From: Acholoe squamosa | Taxonomy: Eukaryota > Annelida > Polychaeta > Phyllodocida > Polynoidae | Assembly (NCBI GenBank): GCA_949317995.1 | Contig: OX439040.1 | Coordinates: 22,563,830-22,627,829, forward strand | Length of the DNA: 64,000 bases | Direction: 5' to 3' | Shown: positions 24,766 through 33,977 of the stretch, piece after piece | How the letters are laid out: every line of letters starts with the position of its first letter | How positions within the stretch are numbered: the stretch's first letter is position 1 | Program-made: the position numbers and the translations under genes | The notes under the pieces: model-generated | Told to the model about the DNA's origin: nothing | Database searches by the model: none | Seen by the model: the letters and a program-made list of their open reading frames with translations, nothing else

Positions 24766-26180
24766 ATGGCAAGTACATCTCAGTCCAGTCCCACTGCTGT
24801 GGAGAAGGGAAAGAAATCACATAAGAACTCTAGTTCAAGTTCCAGCTCTGCTAGATCTTCATCTAGGCATTCTAAGGATAAGGGTGCTGAGAAAGACACT
24901 GTGAGTTCAGTAAACTCTGAGAAAGAGCCTGAAGTTCAAACTACTGAGACTCCCAGTGCTCCTGTGCTGTTGGTCCAGCAGCCACCTCAAAGATGGGCTC
25001 CTCCTATGCCCTACTATCAGCAGCGTTATGATTACTATCAGGACCCTTATCAGCCGATGGATTATGCCTATGGTATGGATCACATGGCCTACCAGTGTGA
25101 ACCAGTAGAGGAGGAAGGTCAGGGTTATGTGGTACTAGGCCCACATGGACAGGCACATGCTATGTCAGTAGTGGATGATGAGGAGGAAGTGGCTTCTGTG
25201 CAAGGTGATTTTGAGGCACAGTCGTCAAAGGCTAAGCCACCTCCAATAGACCATCTCAAGGGGCTAACTGGAAGCCTAGCTGAGAGTATCCAGTCCTACA
25301 GACGGGAAAAAGCGGAACTAACCAAGGAAGGCCCCACCGTACATGAAGCCCTCTCCGATGCCATCAATTCCTATTTTGAAGAGACTTATATTGCCCAGGA
25401 CTTGGAGAAAGCGGCTAAAGAATTTCCTAGGCCTTCAAATGTGCAGAGACTGGTAGCACCTAAGTTAGAGGAAGCAATTTTCAACTCTGAGGCACTTTCC
25501 AAGAATGCGGCAGTGCGTATGCTGGATGTATCTTTTCAGACCCTGCAGAAAGGGGTGGTCTCGGCCATTGCAGCTATGGCACCGTTAGGCTCGATGATGT
25601 TGGAGAAAGGGCCCGAGGACGAACAACTGGATGCCTTTGGAAGGGATTTTAATAAGGCAACCAGACTACTGGTCAATGTATGCAATGGGCTATTGTGAAG
25701 AGGAGGGACTTGCTAAAACCTTTCCTTGCTAAGCCCTATGCTAAGGCGCTCACTAAGACCAACATTGATGGGGACCCACAATGGCTTTTTGGGGGCAACC
25801 TGGAGGCTCGTATTAAACAAGCTGAGGAGGACAAGAAGATCTCAGACAAGGTTCTAGCGTCCAAACGCCCGGGGCCGCAGGATTCTCATTCCTAGTCTAA
25901 GAGGCAGAAGGTCATGGGCACAGCACCTGCTCAAGCCTGGGGGCCTAGACACCCTTATGGACAGAACCACTACTATGTCCAGGGCCCTAGGGGCCGCTAC
26001 CCTGCTCCGCGCCATCAATATGCTCAGCCGAGATTTCAAGTGGCTCATGGCTACAGGCAGACTTACTCTCAGAATTACCAGACACAAGGCCAGGGTTACC
26101 GCTTCAAAGCACCTCGTCCGCAGGGCCAAGGTCAGCAGCAGCAAGCCCAACAGGGTTTTTCCAAGAAGGGGCCCAAGTAG
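24766..26180 (+). pseudogene. DIRS gag-like ORF1, frameshifted
   Basis: This is the first frame of the element, presumed to encode the structural protein that packages the RNA. The ATG at 24766 has a good context (A at -3, G at +4). The N-terminus is Ser/Lys-rich low complexity (residues about 1-45), followed by a Pro/Tyr/Gln/Met-rich stretch and an acidic segment, then a helical, charged core (about 160-310). The frame breaks at about 25690 and continues in the next frame (25680-25895). It meets a TAG at 25893 and continues after it in the same frame as a Gly/Gln/Tyr/Arg-rich basic tail ending at 26178-26180. No CCHC knuckle is present. The pieces add up to one ORF of about 470 codons with one indel and one nonsense change. 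Assignment as Gag rests on position and composition. Confidence 0.75.
26153..26159 (+). promoter_or_regulatory. Candidate -1 frameshift site GGGTTTT
   Basis: The heptamer G GGT TTT in the gag frame fits the X XXY YYZ rule. It lies 19 bases before the gag stop (26178). A -1 slip here enters the pol frame, which is open from this point to 27941. Pol has no ATG until codon 26294, so frameshifting would explain how the N-terminal part of pol is translated. A downstream structure was not assessed. Confidence 0.5.
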
Positions 26181-27943
26181 GGCAGGTGAGTCCCTTCCCA
26201 CTACATAACACTGTCCAATCCTTTCAAGGGGGTAACATTCTGAAGTGTGCTGATGCTTGGTTTAAACTCACCAAGGACCCTTGGATCTTAGCCATGTCTC
26301 AGGGTGTCACCATTGACTTTAATGCCTTACCATCCCAGGACTGGGTGCCTCCTCCATATAAACTTGATCCGGTAGAGGTGGCCTTTATGGATAAGGAAGT
26401 AGATAAAATGGTAGCTAGGGGTATTATTGAGTTTACAGTACATGAACAGGGTGAATTCATCTCCAATGTTTTCCTGCGTCCCAAGCCCAATGGGGATTTC
26501 AGGCTTATATTGGATTTGACAGATATGAACAAGCAGGTCATGTATGAGCATTTTAAGATGGCCTCCCTACAAACTGCTGTGGACCTTGTCACCCCTAATT
26601 GTTTTATGGGGAGTGTAGATTTAAAGGATGCCTATTACTCTATTCCTGTACGAGAAGATTATCGTAAATTTCTGAAGTTCAGGTGGAATGGGGTCCTCTA
26701 CCAGTTTGTAGGGATGCCAAACGGTCTTTCATGTGCACCAAGAGTATTCACTAAGTTGCTCACTCCCCCCTTCGCAAAGCTAAGGGAGGAGGGACACATC
26801 TGTTTCCCCTACATTGACGATTCTTTTATTATGCATGAGTCAAAAGAAGGTTGTGAGCAATCTATCAGAAGAGTGTGTGAAACCCTGGATGGGTTAGGCT
26901 TTGTAATTCACCCAGATAAGTCAGCCTTTGTAGCCTCGCAAAAGGTGATCTTCTTGGGTTTTTGGATTGACTCTGTGGATATGTCTATATATCCAACTCA
27001 GGAGAAGGTAGACAAATTCATGTCAGATTCCTACTTGCTGCTGGGGAAAGTCAAGCCAAAAATCAGGGAGGTTGCATCTCTCATAGGTCTTATGGTAGCT
27101 TACTCGGCAGGAGTTCAATATGGGCCTGCACATATTAAAGGACTTGAGAAATGCAAGAATGAATGGTTAGCCTACCGAAAAGGGAATTTTGATGCAAAAA
27201 TGGTACTTTCCAAGGATGCTATACAGGACATACTATGGTGGCAAGCCAGCATACCAACTGCTAAGAAGGCACTGGATGTAGGTCCACCAGAGTTTGAATT
27301 GTATACGGATGCATCGGATGACGGCTGGGGTGCACACAGGGGGAACGTCAGAACTAATGGCAGATGGCTTCCCTCTGAGGTGGACTTCCACACCAACATC
27401 CACGAGACCATGGCAATAGAATATGGGCTAAAATCGTTGTGTAAAGTGAGAGGGGCTCATATTAGGGTCATGACAGATAATACCACGGCACTTGCATATG
27501 TGAGACATATGGGAGGGCTGCAATCTCCAATGTGTAATCTGGTATCAAGAAACATCTGGAGCTGGTGTGAGTCTAGAGGGATCTGGTTGACAGCGGCTCA
27601 TGTGCCGGGAGTGGATAATGTCATCGCTGATCATGAGTCACGCCATTTCCAAGATGAGACTGAGTGGGAGATAAATGACTCAATTTTTGAAATCATTTGT
27701 GAAAGGTTTGGGAGGCCTCAGGTGGACATGTTCGCTTCTAGAACAAATTGTAAAGTTCAATGTTTTGTGTCACGTAGGCCAGAACCAGAAGCATGGAAAG
27801 TTGACTCTTTCTCATTCACATGGCCTAATAAGCTCTTATATTGTTTTCCTCTGTTCAGCATTGCAGGCCGGGTGCTTCAACGCATATTGAGGGCAGGAGC
27901 AAGGGCAATCCTCGTGATGCCGGATTGGGAGAGTCAACCCTAG
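26159..27943 (+). CDS. DIRS pol: reverse transcriptase, RNase H, methyltransferase-like
   Basis: Copies the element RNA into DNA. Residues are numbered from 26186. The RT domain spans about 75-260, with RLILDLTDMNK, catalytic VDLKDAY (Asp145), GMPNGLSCAPRVF and YIDD (209-212). RNase H spans about 370-485, with YTDASDDGWGAH (Asp375), HETMAIE (Glu407), TDNTTALAY (Asp431) and NVIADHESR (Asp482), so all four acidic residues are present. The C-terminal segment, about 503-585, has VDMFASRTN and FPLFS and resembles the Dam-like methyltransferase domain of DIRS elements, but the usual PPF-type motif reads PLF. The frame ends TAG at 27941; in-frame sequence stays open to a TGA at 28073, so the TAG may be a nonsense change. 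The first in-frame ATG is at 26294; the start at 26159 assumes -1 frameshifting from gag. Confidence 0.88.
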   Translation, partial: FQEGAQVGQVSPFPLHNTVQSFQGGNILKCADAWFKLTKDPWILAMSQGVTIDFNALPSQDWVPPPYKLDPVEVAFMDKEVDKMVARGIIEFTVHEQGEFISNVFLRPKPNGDFRLILDLTDMNKQVMYEHFKMASLQTAVDLVTPNCFMGSVDLKDAYYSIPVREDYRKFLKFRWNGVLYQFVGMPNGLSCAPRVFTKLLTPPFAKLREEGHICFPYIDDSFIMHESKEGCEQSIRRVCETLDGLGFVIHPDKSAFVASQKVIFLGFWIDSVDMSIYPTQEKVDKFMSDSYLLLGKVKPKIREVASLIGLMVAYSAGVQYGPAHIKGLEKCKNEWLAYRKGNFDAKMVLSKDAIQDILWWQASIPTAKKALDVGPPEFELYTDASDDGWGAHRGNVRTNGRWLPSEVDFHTNIHETMAIEYGLKSLCKVRGAHIRVMTDNTTALAYVRHMGGLQSPMCNLVSRNIWSWCESRGIWLTAAHVPGVDNVIADHESRHFQDETEWEINDSIFEIICERFGRPQVDMFASRTNCKVQCFVSRRPEPEAWKVDSFSFTWPNKLLYCFPLFSIAGRVLQRILRAGARAILVMPDWESQP

Positions 27944-29088
27944 AAGGCAAAAGCCCACAAGTATGCGGTGGACTACGTACGGTTCCACAAGAGAAAGAAC
28001 AACCTACTACCTCATGGGGCCCCTACAAGCCTACAGTTCATAGGAAGTCTACCAATTATAGCTTTCCTTTTCTGAGGCGACGCCTCCAAAAGGAAGGGTA
28101 TGACAAGGCTTCCATTGACCTTATGATAAAAGCTTGGAGACCATCTACAAGGAAACTTTATACGACTTACATAAACAAATGGATAGTTTTCTGTGTTGAA
28201 CGGGGCTATAACTGGATGAAGGGCACTATGCCACAAGTGTGTAAATTTATGAGAACTTTGTATGACTCGGGAGTAGGTCACGGAGTTATGAATGTGGCAC
28301 GATGTGCTTTGGGAACCCTGTTACCACAGGTAGATGGGGCGCCTATTGGGCAACATCCAAACATTTGCCATATGGTGAAGGGTACATACGAAGATAGACC
28401 TAGTGGACCAAGGTATGACACGTTTTGGGACGTTACAAAGGTATTCAAGTTGTTCAAAAGTTGGGGGGATAACAGTTCTTTGTCACTTAAGAAGTTATCG
28501 TTGAAACTAGCGGTCTTAATTTTGCTTGTCACATCTCAAAGAGGGCAGACAATCTTAGCGTTAAGGACAGATGAACTGTCTTGGGAAGACAGAAATGCTG
28601 TCTTCAGACTCAGTACTCTGTTAAAGTCTAACAGAGTCGGTGACCCTTTAAACACTGTGGTCTTGTGACCCTACATCCTGAATGAAAAACTCTGTGTGGT
28701 CAGCACCCTCAAAGCATATCTCACTAGGAGGCAAAAGGTCCGTGAAAAGTCTGAACGACTTAGGAGGAAGCTGAACCTCCCACCTCTTGAAAATCCACTG
28801 CAGCTCCTTATGAGTTACATTTCGCCTCATGACGGAATCAGTAGGGATACCCTGGCCAGGTGGACCATTGCCACTCTAGACATGGCTGAGATTGACACTT
28901 CACGTTGGAAGGCCCACTCTACTCGTGGGGCTTCAGCTTCAGCTTCCACCAAGGTAGGATCCTGCTTGAATGCCGTAATGCGCCTGGCAGGGTGGAAGTC
29001 AGCTGACTCATATCGGAAATTCTACAACAAGCCCATCGAGGTTGATACAGAGCATGTAGCTACTAACTTGCTGAGACTAGCAGATTAG
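27832..29088 (+). pseudogene. DIRS tyrosine recombinase, one in-frame stop
   Basis: Integrates the circular DNA intermediate by site-specific recombination, replacing the DDE integrase of LTR elements. The frame is -1 relative to pol and overlaps its end. It has an N-terminal SAM-like core-binding region (about 28080-28440; KAWRPSTRKLYTTYINKW) and then the catalytic domain. The catalytic Arg lies in TSQRGQTI (about 28540), His-x-x-Arg in HSTRG (28915-28926), and the nucleophile Tyr in KFYNKP (codon 29023). A TGA at 28666-28668 interrupts the frame between the first Arg and the HxxR box; the context fits CGA to TGA at a CpG. No ATG occurs before 28123, so expression must rely on overlap with pol, splicing or a lost start. 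All four catalytic residues survive. Confidence 0.88.
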
Positions 29089-29324
29089 ATTTGTTGAACG
29101 TTCAAATGTATGGGTTATCTGGTGTATTAATTGCATTGGTTGGTTATTTGACTACTCCAGATTACTAGTGTACTGTGCTTTAACCAAGTTGGTAAAGGTC
29201 AGAAAATTAAAGGTGTTGAATTGATTCTGTACTGGTCTTGGTCAATTATTAAATTGATAATAATTGAGAATTATTGATAATAGCCAAAAATCTTTATGAC
29301 TAGAAAAACACATTCGCTTTCAAC
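29089..29324 (+). other. DIRS 3' non-coding segment
   Basis: AT-rich sequence between the recombinase stop and the internal complementary region. The stretch around 29245-29285 is rich in AATTATTAAATTG-type near-palindromes. No clear AATAAA is seen. Confidence 0.6.
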
Positions 29325-29467
29325 ATCTCATCGGTTACGGAAATACCCGAGGTATTCCCGAGGTAAAATTTTGGAATTTTGGGAAACTTACCGTAGGGTA
29401 CCGGAGGGAAGTTGAAGTTAAACTTCTTATTTCACCGAGGGAATACGGGGTATTGGAGGAACAGATG
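29325..29467 (+). repeat. DIRS internal complementary region
   Basis: 29325-29368 is the complement of the element's left end (one mismatch) and 29367-29467 that of its right end (about three mismatches). The two parts fuse at AGGTAAAATTTTGGAA, which reads as the junction of a circle formed from the two termini. It serves as the template that lets the ends be completed during replication in the accepted DIRS model. Confidence 0.9.
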
Positions 29468-29595
29468 CCCTTCCCACCCTACCCGTATTCTTTCGAGGTT
29501 ATTATTATTTTTATATAAAAAATTGAAATGTCTAATCTGGTTGTTTCCAGAAAATTGTGTGTGTTTTTCTACTCATAGATTTTAGGTTTTCAAGT

Positions 29596-29727
29596 CTGTC
29601 GTCACGTGACCAGCTTCGGTCATATCTCATCTGTTCCTCCAATACCCCATATTCCCTCGGTAAAATAAGAAGTTTTACTTCAACTTCCCTCCGGTACCCT
29701 ACGGTAAGTTTCCCAAAATTCCAAAAT
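29596..29727 (+). repeat. DIRS right terminal repeat
   Basis: 29596-29630 is the 35-bp perfect inverted repeat of 24180-24214. The following 97 bases are a right-end-specific extension complementary to the internal complementary region. The right boundary CCAAAAT at 29727 is where similarity to the internal region stops. Confidence 0.85.
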
Positions 29728-29837
29728 CACACCTTAGAACAAGAGAATCTCACTCTGAATATATATCATGTAACCTGGAGTATAGAAATGTCTCCCATAT
29801 ACACTAGGTGTGACAAACCTGGACCATGGTTTAAAAC

Positions 29838-29933
29838 AGATATATCACGGGCTTTAGTGTGTTACGTAAAATATACCCAGCGTGAAACGCCGGGTATATA
29901 TTCACGTAACCTCTTAAACCCATGATATATCTA
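29838..29933. repeat. Long palindrome (46-bp arms)
   Basis: The left arm starts AGATATATCACGGG and includes GTTACGTAAAATATACCC. The right arm (29888-29933) is its imperfect complement, containing GGGTATATATTCACGTAAC. The loop is only a few bases. It sits just upstream of the first copy of the 0.9-kb hairpin repeat and may be its 5' end. Confidence 0.7.
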
Positions 29934-30035
29934 CTACTTATACCACGATTTCTGGGTTACACAGTGCTTTTTCGTGGCTATTCCCATCCACATATCTGTC
30001 GATATTGCACACCCTGTATACGTTAGCATCAATTT

Positions 30036-30134
30036 TGGAAGGCGTGCGGTTATCCATGGAAGGCGTGCGGTTATCCATGGAAGGCATGCGGTTATCCATG
30101 GAAGGCGTGCAGTTATCCAGGATAACCGCACGCC
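30036..30134 (+). repeat. 21-bp tandem repeat x4 plus inverted copy
   Basis: Units GGAAGGCGTGCGGTTATCCAT are repeated four times and followed by GGATAACCGCACGCC, the inverted form. Copy 2 of the host element has only degenerate remains of this array, so the amplification is specific to this locus. Confidence 0.85.
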
Positions 30135-30187
30135 TCTCATGTCCTCCCATGTCATATATTACATGTTAAAACCCATGATAGACTTGA

Positions 30188-30258
30188 CCAGGGCAGGGCT
30201 CGAACCTGCAGCCTAAGATCCCTAGTCCAACCCCCTATGCAGTGCGCCACAGGGACTA
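30188..30258 (-). pseudogene. tRNA-like sequence inside the 0.9-kb repeat
   Basis: On the minus strand an A box TGGCGCACTGCATAGG (30234-30249) and a B box GGTTCGAGCCC (30197-30207) lie at tRNA spacing. The cloverleaf arms do not pair well, so it is a tRNA-derived RNA polymerase III promoter of the SINE type rather than a tRNA gene. The same module recurs at 55026. Confidence 0.6.
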
Positions 30259-30304
30259 ACGAGAAACGCTCGGTTCGAACCAAGTCTGGATATGATACAA
30301 AGTC

Positions 30305-30560
30305 GTGTGCGCTGTTGCTGTCCGCTGCCGGGCGAGGAGGTGTATTCTACACAAACATAACAGCGAGACGCATTCAAAGCTTTTGATAGGGCGACGAGGT
30401 GTATTATACACAAACATAAGCGAGACGCAGCTTTTTTGCCATGTGCGCTGTCGCTGTCCGCTGCCGGGCGACGAGGTGTATTATACACAACCATAACTGC
30501 GAGAAGCATCTTTTTTCGCCGTGTGCGCTGTCGCTGTCCGCTGCCGGGCGAGGAGGTGTA
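30305..30560 (+). repeat. Irregular tandem repeat (GCTGTCCGCTGCCGGGCGA)
   Basis: Blocks with TGTGCGCTGTxGCTGTCCGC start at about 30306, 30442 and 30522. GGTGTATTATACACAA-type palindromes and GCGAGACGCA lie between them, with an extra half unit at about 30385. It is absent from copy 2 of the surrounding repeat. Confidence 0.75.
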
Positions 30561-30692
30561 TGTACCTGTGTAGGCCTACACACACAATGGCTGGCATCGA
30601 GTCCCGGGGAGGGGAAATAATTTTTGTTTTCAAATTGAATTTATTGGTATTTTATTGATTATTTATTGGTTTCATGGTATAAAATAAGTAGT

Positions 30693-30801
30693 CAATGGAT
30701 AACTCATGACACGTGTGTGTTAGCAAAGGCTAATAACACTCGGCCTACGGCCTTGTGTCATTATCCTTCACTAACACACACTCGTCATGAGTTATCCATT
30801 G
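30693..30801. repeat. Terminal hairpin of the 0.9-kb repeat, copy 1
   Basis: The roughly 50-bp arms start CAATGGATAACTCATGAC and contain GTGTGTGTTAG. The complementary arm ends GTCATGAGTTATCCATTG. The short loop contains GGCCTACGGCC. Confidence 0.85.
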
Positions 30802-30899
30802 GTTACTTGTTCAATAACTCCATTTTACTGAAAATCATTGAGTACATGAATCAAGACTTTACGCTATACTAGAATAGCAGTGGTACAGCTGTTTAGGTA

Positions 30900-31118
30900 C
30901 ACTGTAAAAAGAAACTGGTCGAAATAACGGTGAGATCTTTGTTCCAATGTTGCCAGAGATCCATATTTATTTTTATGGAGATTCGGTGTACCACCACCGT
31001 ACTGCCATCCGCAGCTTAATTGTAGGAACTACATTGCTTCACTGCAATACGATTACAGTGGTTCACTCCTCAGCTTTACAATGATACCTGGTAGATTCAA
31101 CAGTTATTTTTAAGAGTG
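30900..31118 (+). mobile_element. CACTG-ended MITE, copy M3
   Basis: It starts CACTGTAAAAAGAAACTG and contains GTTGCCAGAGATCCATA and ACGATTACAGTGGTTCAC. It ends GATTCAACAGTTATTTTTAA with GAGTG, the imperfect complement of the start. Non-coding. Confidence 0.8.
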
Positions 31119-32240
31119 CACACTGTTTAGGCAATGCACCAACTACTGCATCCAGACTTACCAAAAAGCACACCATATCATATAACAGCTGTGCTGTGTG
31201 CAGACTACTATCCCATTTCCCATTGCAATATTATGTGTTGCACAGACAGAATTCCTCCTGAGCCTAGAAACAGACAGTGGGGCAGCACTGTAATTACCCA
31301 TCTGAAGTGATTAAATGGACTGCCGTGTAACGGGAATGAGTAGTGTTTATCGTATTAGTCTCCTCCATGAGAGAGGATGAGACTGATATTTAAAATGCCT
31401 CCCATACCGAAGCTTGTAAGGGGACATTAGTAAAGTGACATTACTGTGTCATATGGGTATAGATGAAGTGAAAATTGAAGTGCACAAACTAGTGCATGGT
31501 GACTCATTCCAGTTTACCAATAAAACTGTTCAGCATTTCAGGCCCATTATATTCATACAGTTTCACACATTACATATGCTGACATTCCCAGGACAAGCTC
31601 CGAACCCCAAATATTAATTATTAAACATCAAGTTGCAGCTATGTGCTTTGAATAATCTAGGTTTTACCTTTCAGTGTCAGAACTGTACAGTGATATGAAA
31701 CTTAAATGCAAAGAGCCTGCCATACAGGCGAGATTTTATGTGTATGCTTAGCTAGCTGGATTATTTTTAATCAGTTCCACATCTTTGAGATTGCCTTTTG
31801 TCCTTTAACTTGATCCTCATGTTATGGCTCAAGTAATGTCTTCTTATCACATGGACCTTCATCCGACTACCCTCTTCTGATCAGTATACAAATGCCCCAG
31901 GAAAAGGGGTTCCTTTTGAGGAAACTTCTCGAGTCTTTGCAGGATTTCTCTGAAGTATTTAAGTAGTATCATCTTTCTAGTTTGCATTGTGTGTGATGGT
32001 TTTAGGAAAAGCAGTTATTTTTGTACCTGCCTTTGTTTGAAGTCTTTGATGCTCTGGATGGGGCATTTTATGTTTGCGTTTAGGGAGCATCTCATAGGGC
32101 GCCACATATGCTTAAGGATGACAATACTTATGTATAGAAAACATACATTGCCAATTTTGTGAATACAATGTTTCTTGCATCATGTTTGACCTTTAAAGAA
32201 AACACAGTGCCTCAAATCCAAAGTTGCTTTGTAGTGATGC
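31119..32240. other. Intergenic, nothing recognised
   Basis: AT-rich sequence without a supported gene, RNA or repeat. Confidence 0.5.
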
Positions 32241-32467
32241 GGACTCTAAGAAATGGCTGTTGAATAAACCAGACCTAGTCGAACAATTGAAGGGTGATCC
32301 ACAATAATTGTAATGCCGTGAAGCAGTGAAGTTTGTACAATGAAGCCCCAGATGGCAGTAGAGTGAAGCGGTGTGTTACATGGAATCTCTGTAAATATTA
32401 CCGTGGAATCCTTGTCCTGAATTTATCAGAGATCCATGGTTATTTTGACAATTTCCTTTTTACAGTG
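32241..32467 (-). mobile_element. CACTG-ended MITE, copy M6, with inner inversion
   Basis: Its ends match the family on the minus strand: the left edge GACTCTAAGAAATGGCTGTTG is the complement of the usual 3' end, and TTTTTACAGTG at 32467 is the usual 5' end. The inner block of about 38 bases (about 32400-32437) runs in the opposite orientation to its flanks, so TGGAATCCTTG and AGAGATCCATG read on the plus strand while the rest of the copy reads on the minus. Confidence 0.7.
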
Positions 32468-32839
32468 GGGTACTCCCATCTTTGTTTCACAAGCCTGGCT
32501 CTGCCAATGTCAATATAGGCATTTAAAGGGTTTAAGCCCCATTTAAATGAGCCATTGTCAGGAGTATTTCAATTGACATTTTGAGTGTGTGCAATTAATT
32601 CTTGTAACAAAGTTGATAGTGACAATTCAATAGGAAATGATCAAAGTTCAAAGTGTATTTGTGCATAGAGCATGTTCAGAGTAGGGTAGCCTTCATCCCA
32701 CCCTAAACAGTGCCCTTATAGATAGCTTCCTTCATTAGCTGAAGGCTATAGTTGAGAGAGGAGGGGATATTTGCTGTGATCTAGGCAGACACGCTCTGTC
32801 GTATTAACTAGGACAGTCATCAAAAATGAAAGCAATTAG

Positions 32840-32948
32840 CACTGTGGGGATAGCGATGTCTGTAAAGCGCTTTATGGATCTCGATTCGCTTGAGCGACTT
32901 TGGGGCCTCCTATACTTTAGCATTGCAACTGATGTACCGTAAAGCATT
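32840..32948 (+). repeat. Left terminal inverted repeat of the 1.25-kb element
   Basis: It matches the complement of 33978-34087, including TCCTATACTTTAGCATTGCA and ACTGATGTACCGTAAAGCA without a mismatch, with scattered substitutions toward the tip. Confidence 0.9.
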
Positions 32949-33977
32949 TCTGCGATGTACCATAAAGCGAAAGGCTATTTTTACTGATGATTTCCATGAA
33001 GCAGCCATATTGTCCAAGGTTTTACCTGCACATTCTAGGAACACAGCCTACAGGTCTACCAGGAGAGGAGCATTTTGGTGAGTTTCCCCCTTTACTATAT
33101 ACATCATGCTTTGTCAACTTTCAAGAAACTTGTAATTAGACCAAGTAGTAGTGCTTCCCATGTCATATAATTGCTTAGAGCACTAAATGCATGTATTGTC
33201 TATTGATGTACCATAAAGCGTAATTTCACAATGTGCCAATTATATTGCTTTCAGGTGATCTCCGTAAAGTGTCAGAAGCTTGCAGCTAGATAAGGGCTCT
33301 GTAAACATCCTTTCTATTTGTTGGATATGCATCACTGAATAAAATCATATGCAATGTGTATTGGATTGTTATAGAAATCCAACTGACTTTTACATGATTT
33401 TGTATTTCCCTTGCTCTTTGTAGAACAATAACTGTAGTGATAGGCATGTATTTCTGTTTCCATTGTTTTGTGTATATCCTGCTAGGCCAGATACAATGAT
33501 AATAATAAAGGCTGTCTACCAGGCCCTAGATGATTCCACGCAAGAGACCTCTGTGTACTTGGGCATGATTTATGGACTGATCATAATTGGGGTGTATGCA
33601 TCAGGTACCAGGCAGAGTACTACCTTACATCAGGGGACACATTATGCAAAAACATACTACTTACCTCAAGCAGTGTCTTCTGTGCTTAGAGTTAACTTGA
33701 GAAAGATGATATATTAGGTGAAACTATAAGTGGGGCCTATTTATGCATGTGTTCATGCATGCACTTTATGGAGATCACTTTTTTGAGTAGGTTATTTTCA
33801 TTTTTTTTTCAATCAATGCATCAATATAACAACAAAAATAGTTCCCACAGTGTATATATGTTGTCTCAAACCACAAAGTGTTCAATTTTAAAGAGTAGAA
33901 AATGAGACATAGTAAGTTTATCACTCGTTTTACGGAGATCTTTTAAAGGCTTTACATAGATCCTAGCCAATTCTGGC

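Larger units (their letters stand above)
24143..29727 (+). mobile_element. DIRS-type tyrosine-recombinase retrotransposon
   Basis: A 5.6-kb element in the DIRS order: gag-like frame, RT plus RNase H plus methyltransferase-like domain, then a tyrosine recombinase. Both ends share a 35-bp perfect inverted repeat (24180-24214 and 29596-29630). An internal complementary region at 29325-29467 is complementary to the left terminus in its first part and to the right terminus in its second, the hallmark of DIRS-1-like circular-intermediate replication. The copy of the ends in the internal region differs at about four positions, and the coding frames carry a frameshift and stops, so this insertion is no longer intact. 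The ITRs contain TCACGTGAC, an E-box palindrome. Confidence 0.93.
29937..30812 (+). mobile_element. 0.9-kb dispersed repeat with tRNA-like core, copy 1
   Basis: Collinear with 54817-55729. Both share CTGTCGATATTGCA, GTGCGGTTATCCA blocks, ATGTTAAAACC, a minus-strand tRNA-like segment with CCCTATGCAGTGCGCCACAG, a GATATGATACAAAG block, AGTCCCGGGGAGGGG, AATAATTTTTGTTTTCAA and a terminal hairpin. This copy has extra internal tandem repeats. No protein is encoded, so it is a non-autonomous element of unknown class. Confidence 0.75.

Noticed and set aside
27841..28668. Start of the recombinase at TTG 27841
   Set aside because: TTG is not a usual eukaryotic start; the frame simply opens after a stop at 27829, so the true start is unknown.
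24143..29727. LTR retrotransposon or endogenous retrovirus
   Set aside because: There are no direct LTRs, protease or DDE integrase. Inverted termini, an internal complementary region and a tyrosine recombinase define DIRS.
33463..33717. 84-codon frame inside the CACTG-ended 1.25-kb element as a transposase remnant
   Set aside because: No RAG, Transib, hAT or other transposase motif is visible, and the length is within chance for AT-rich DNA.
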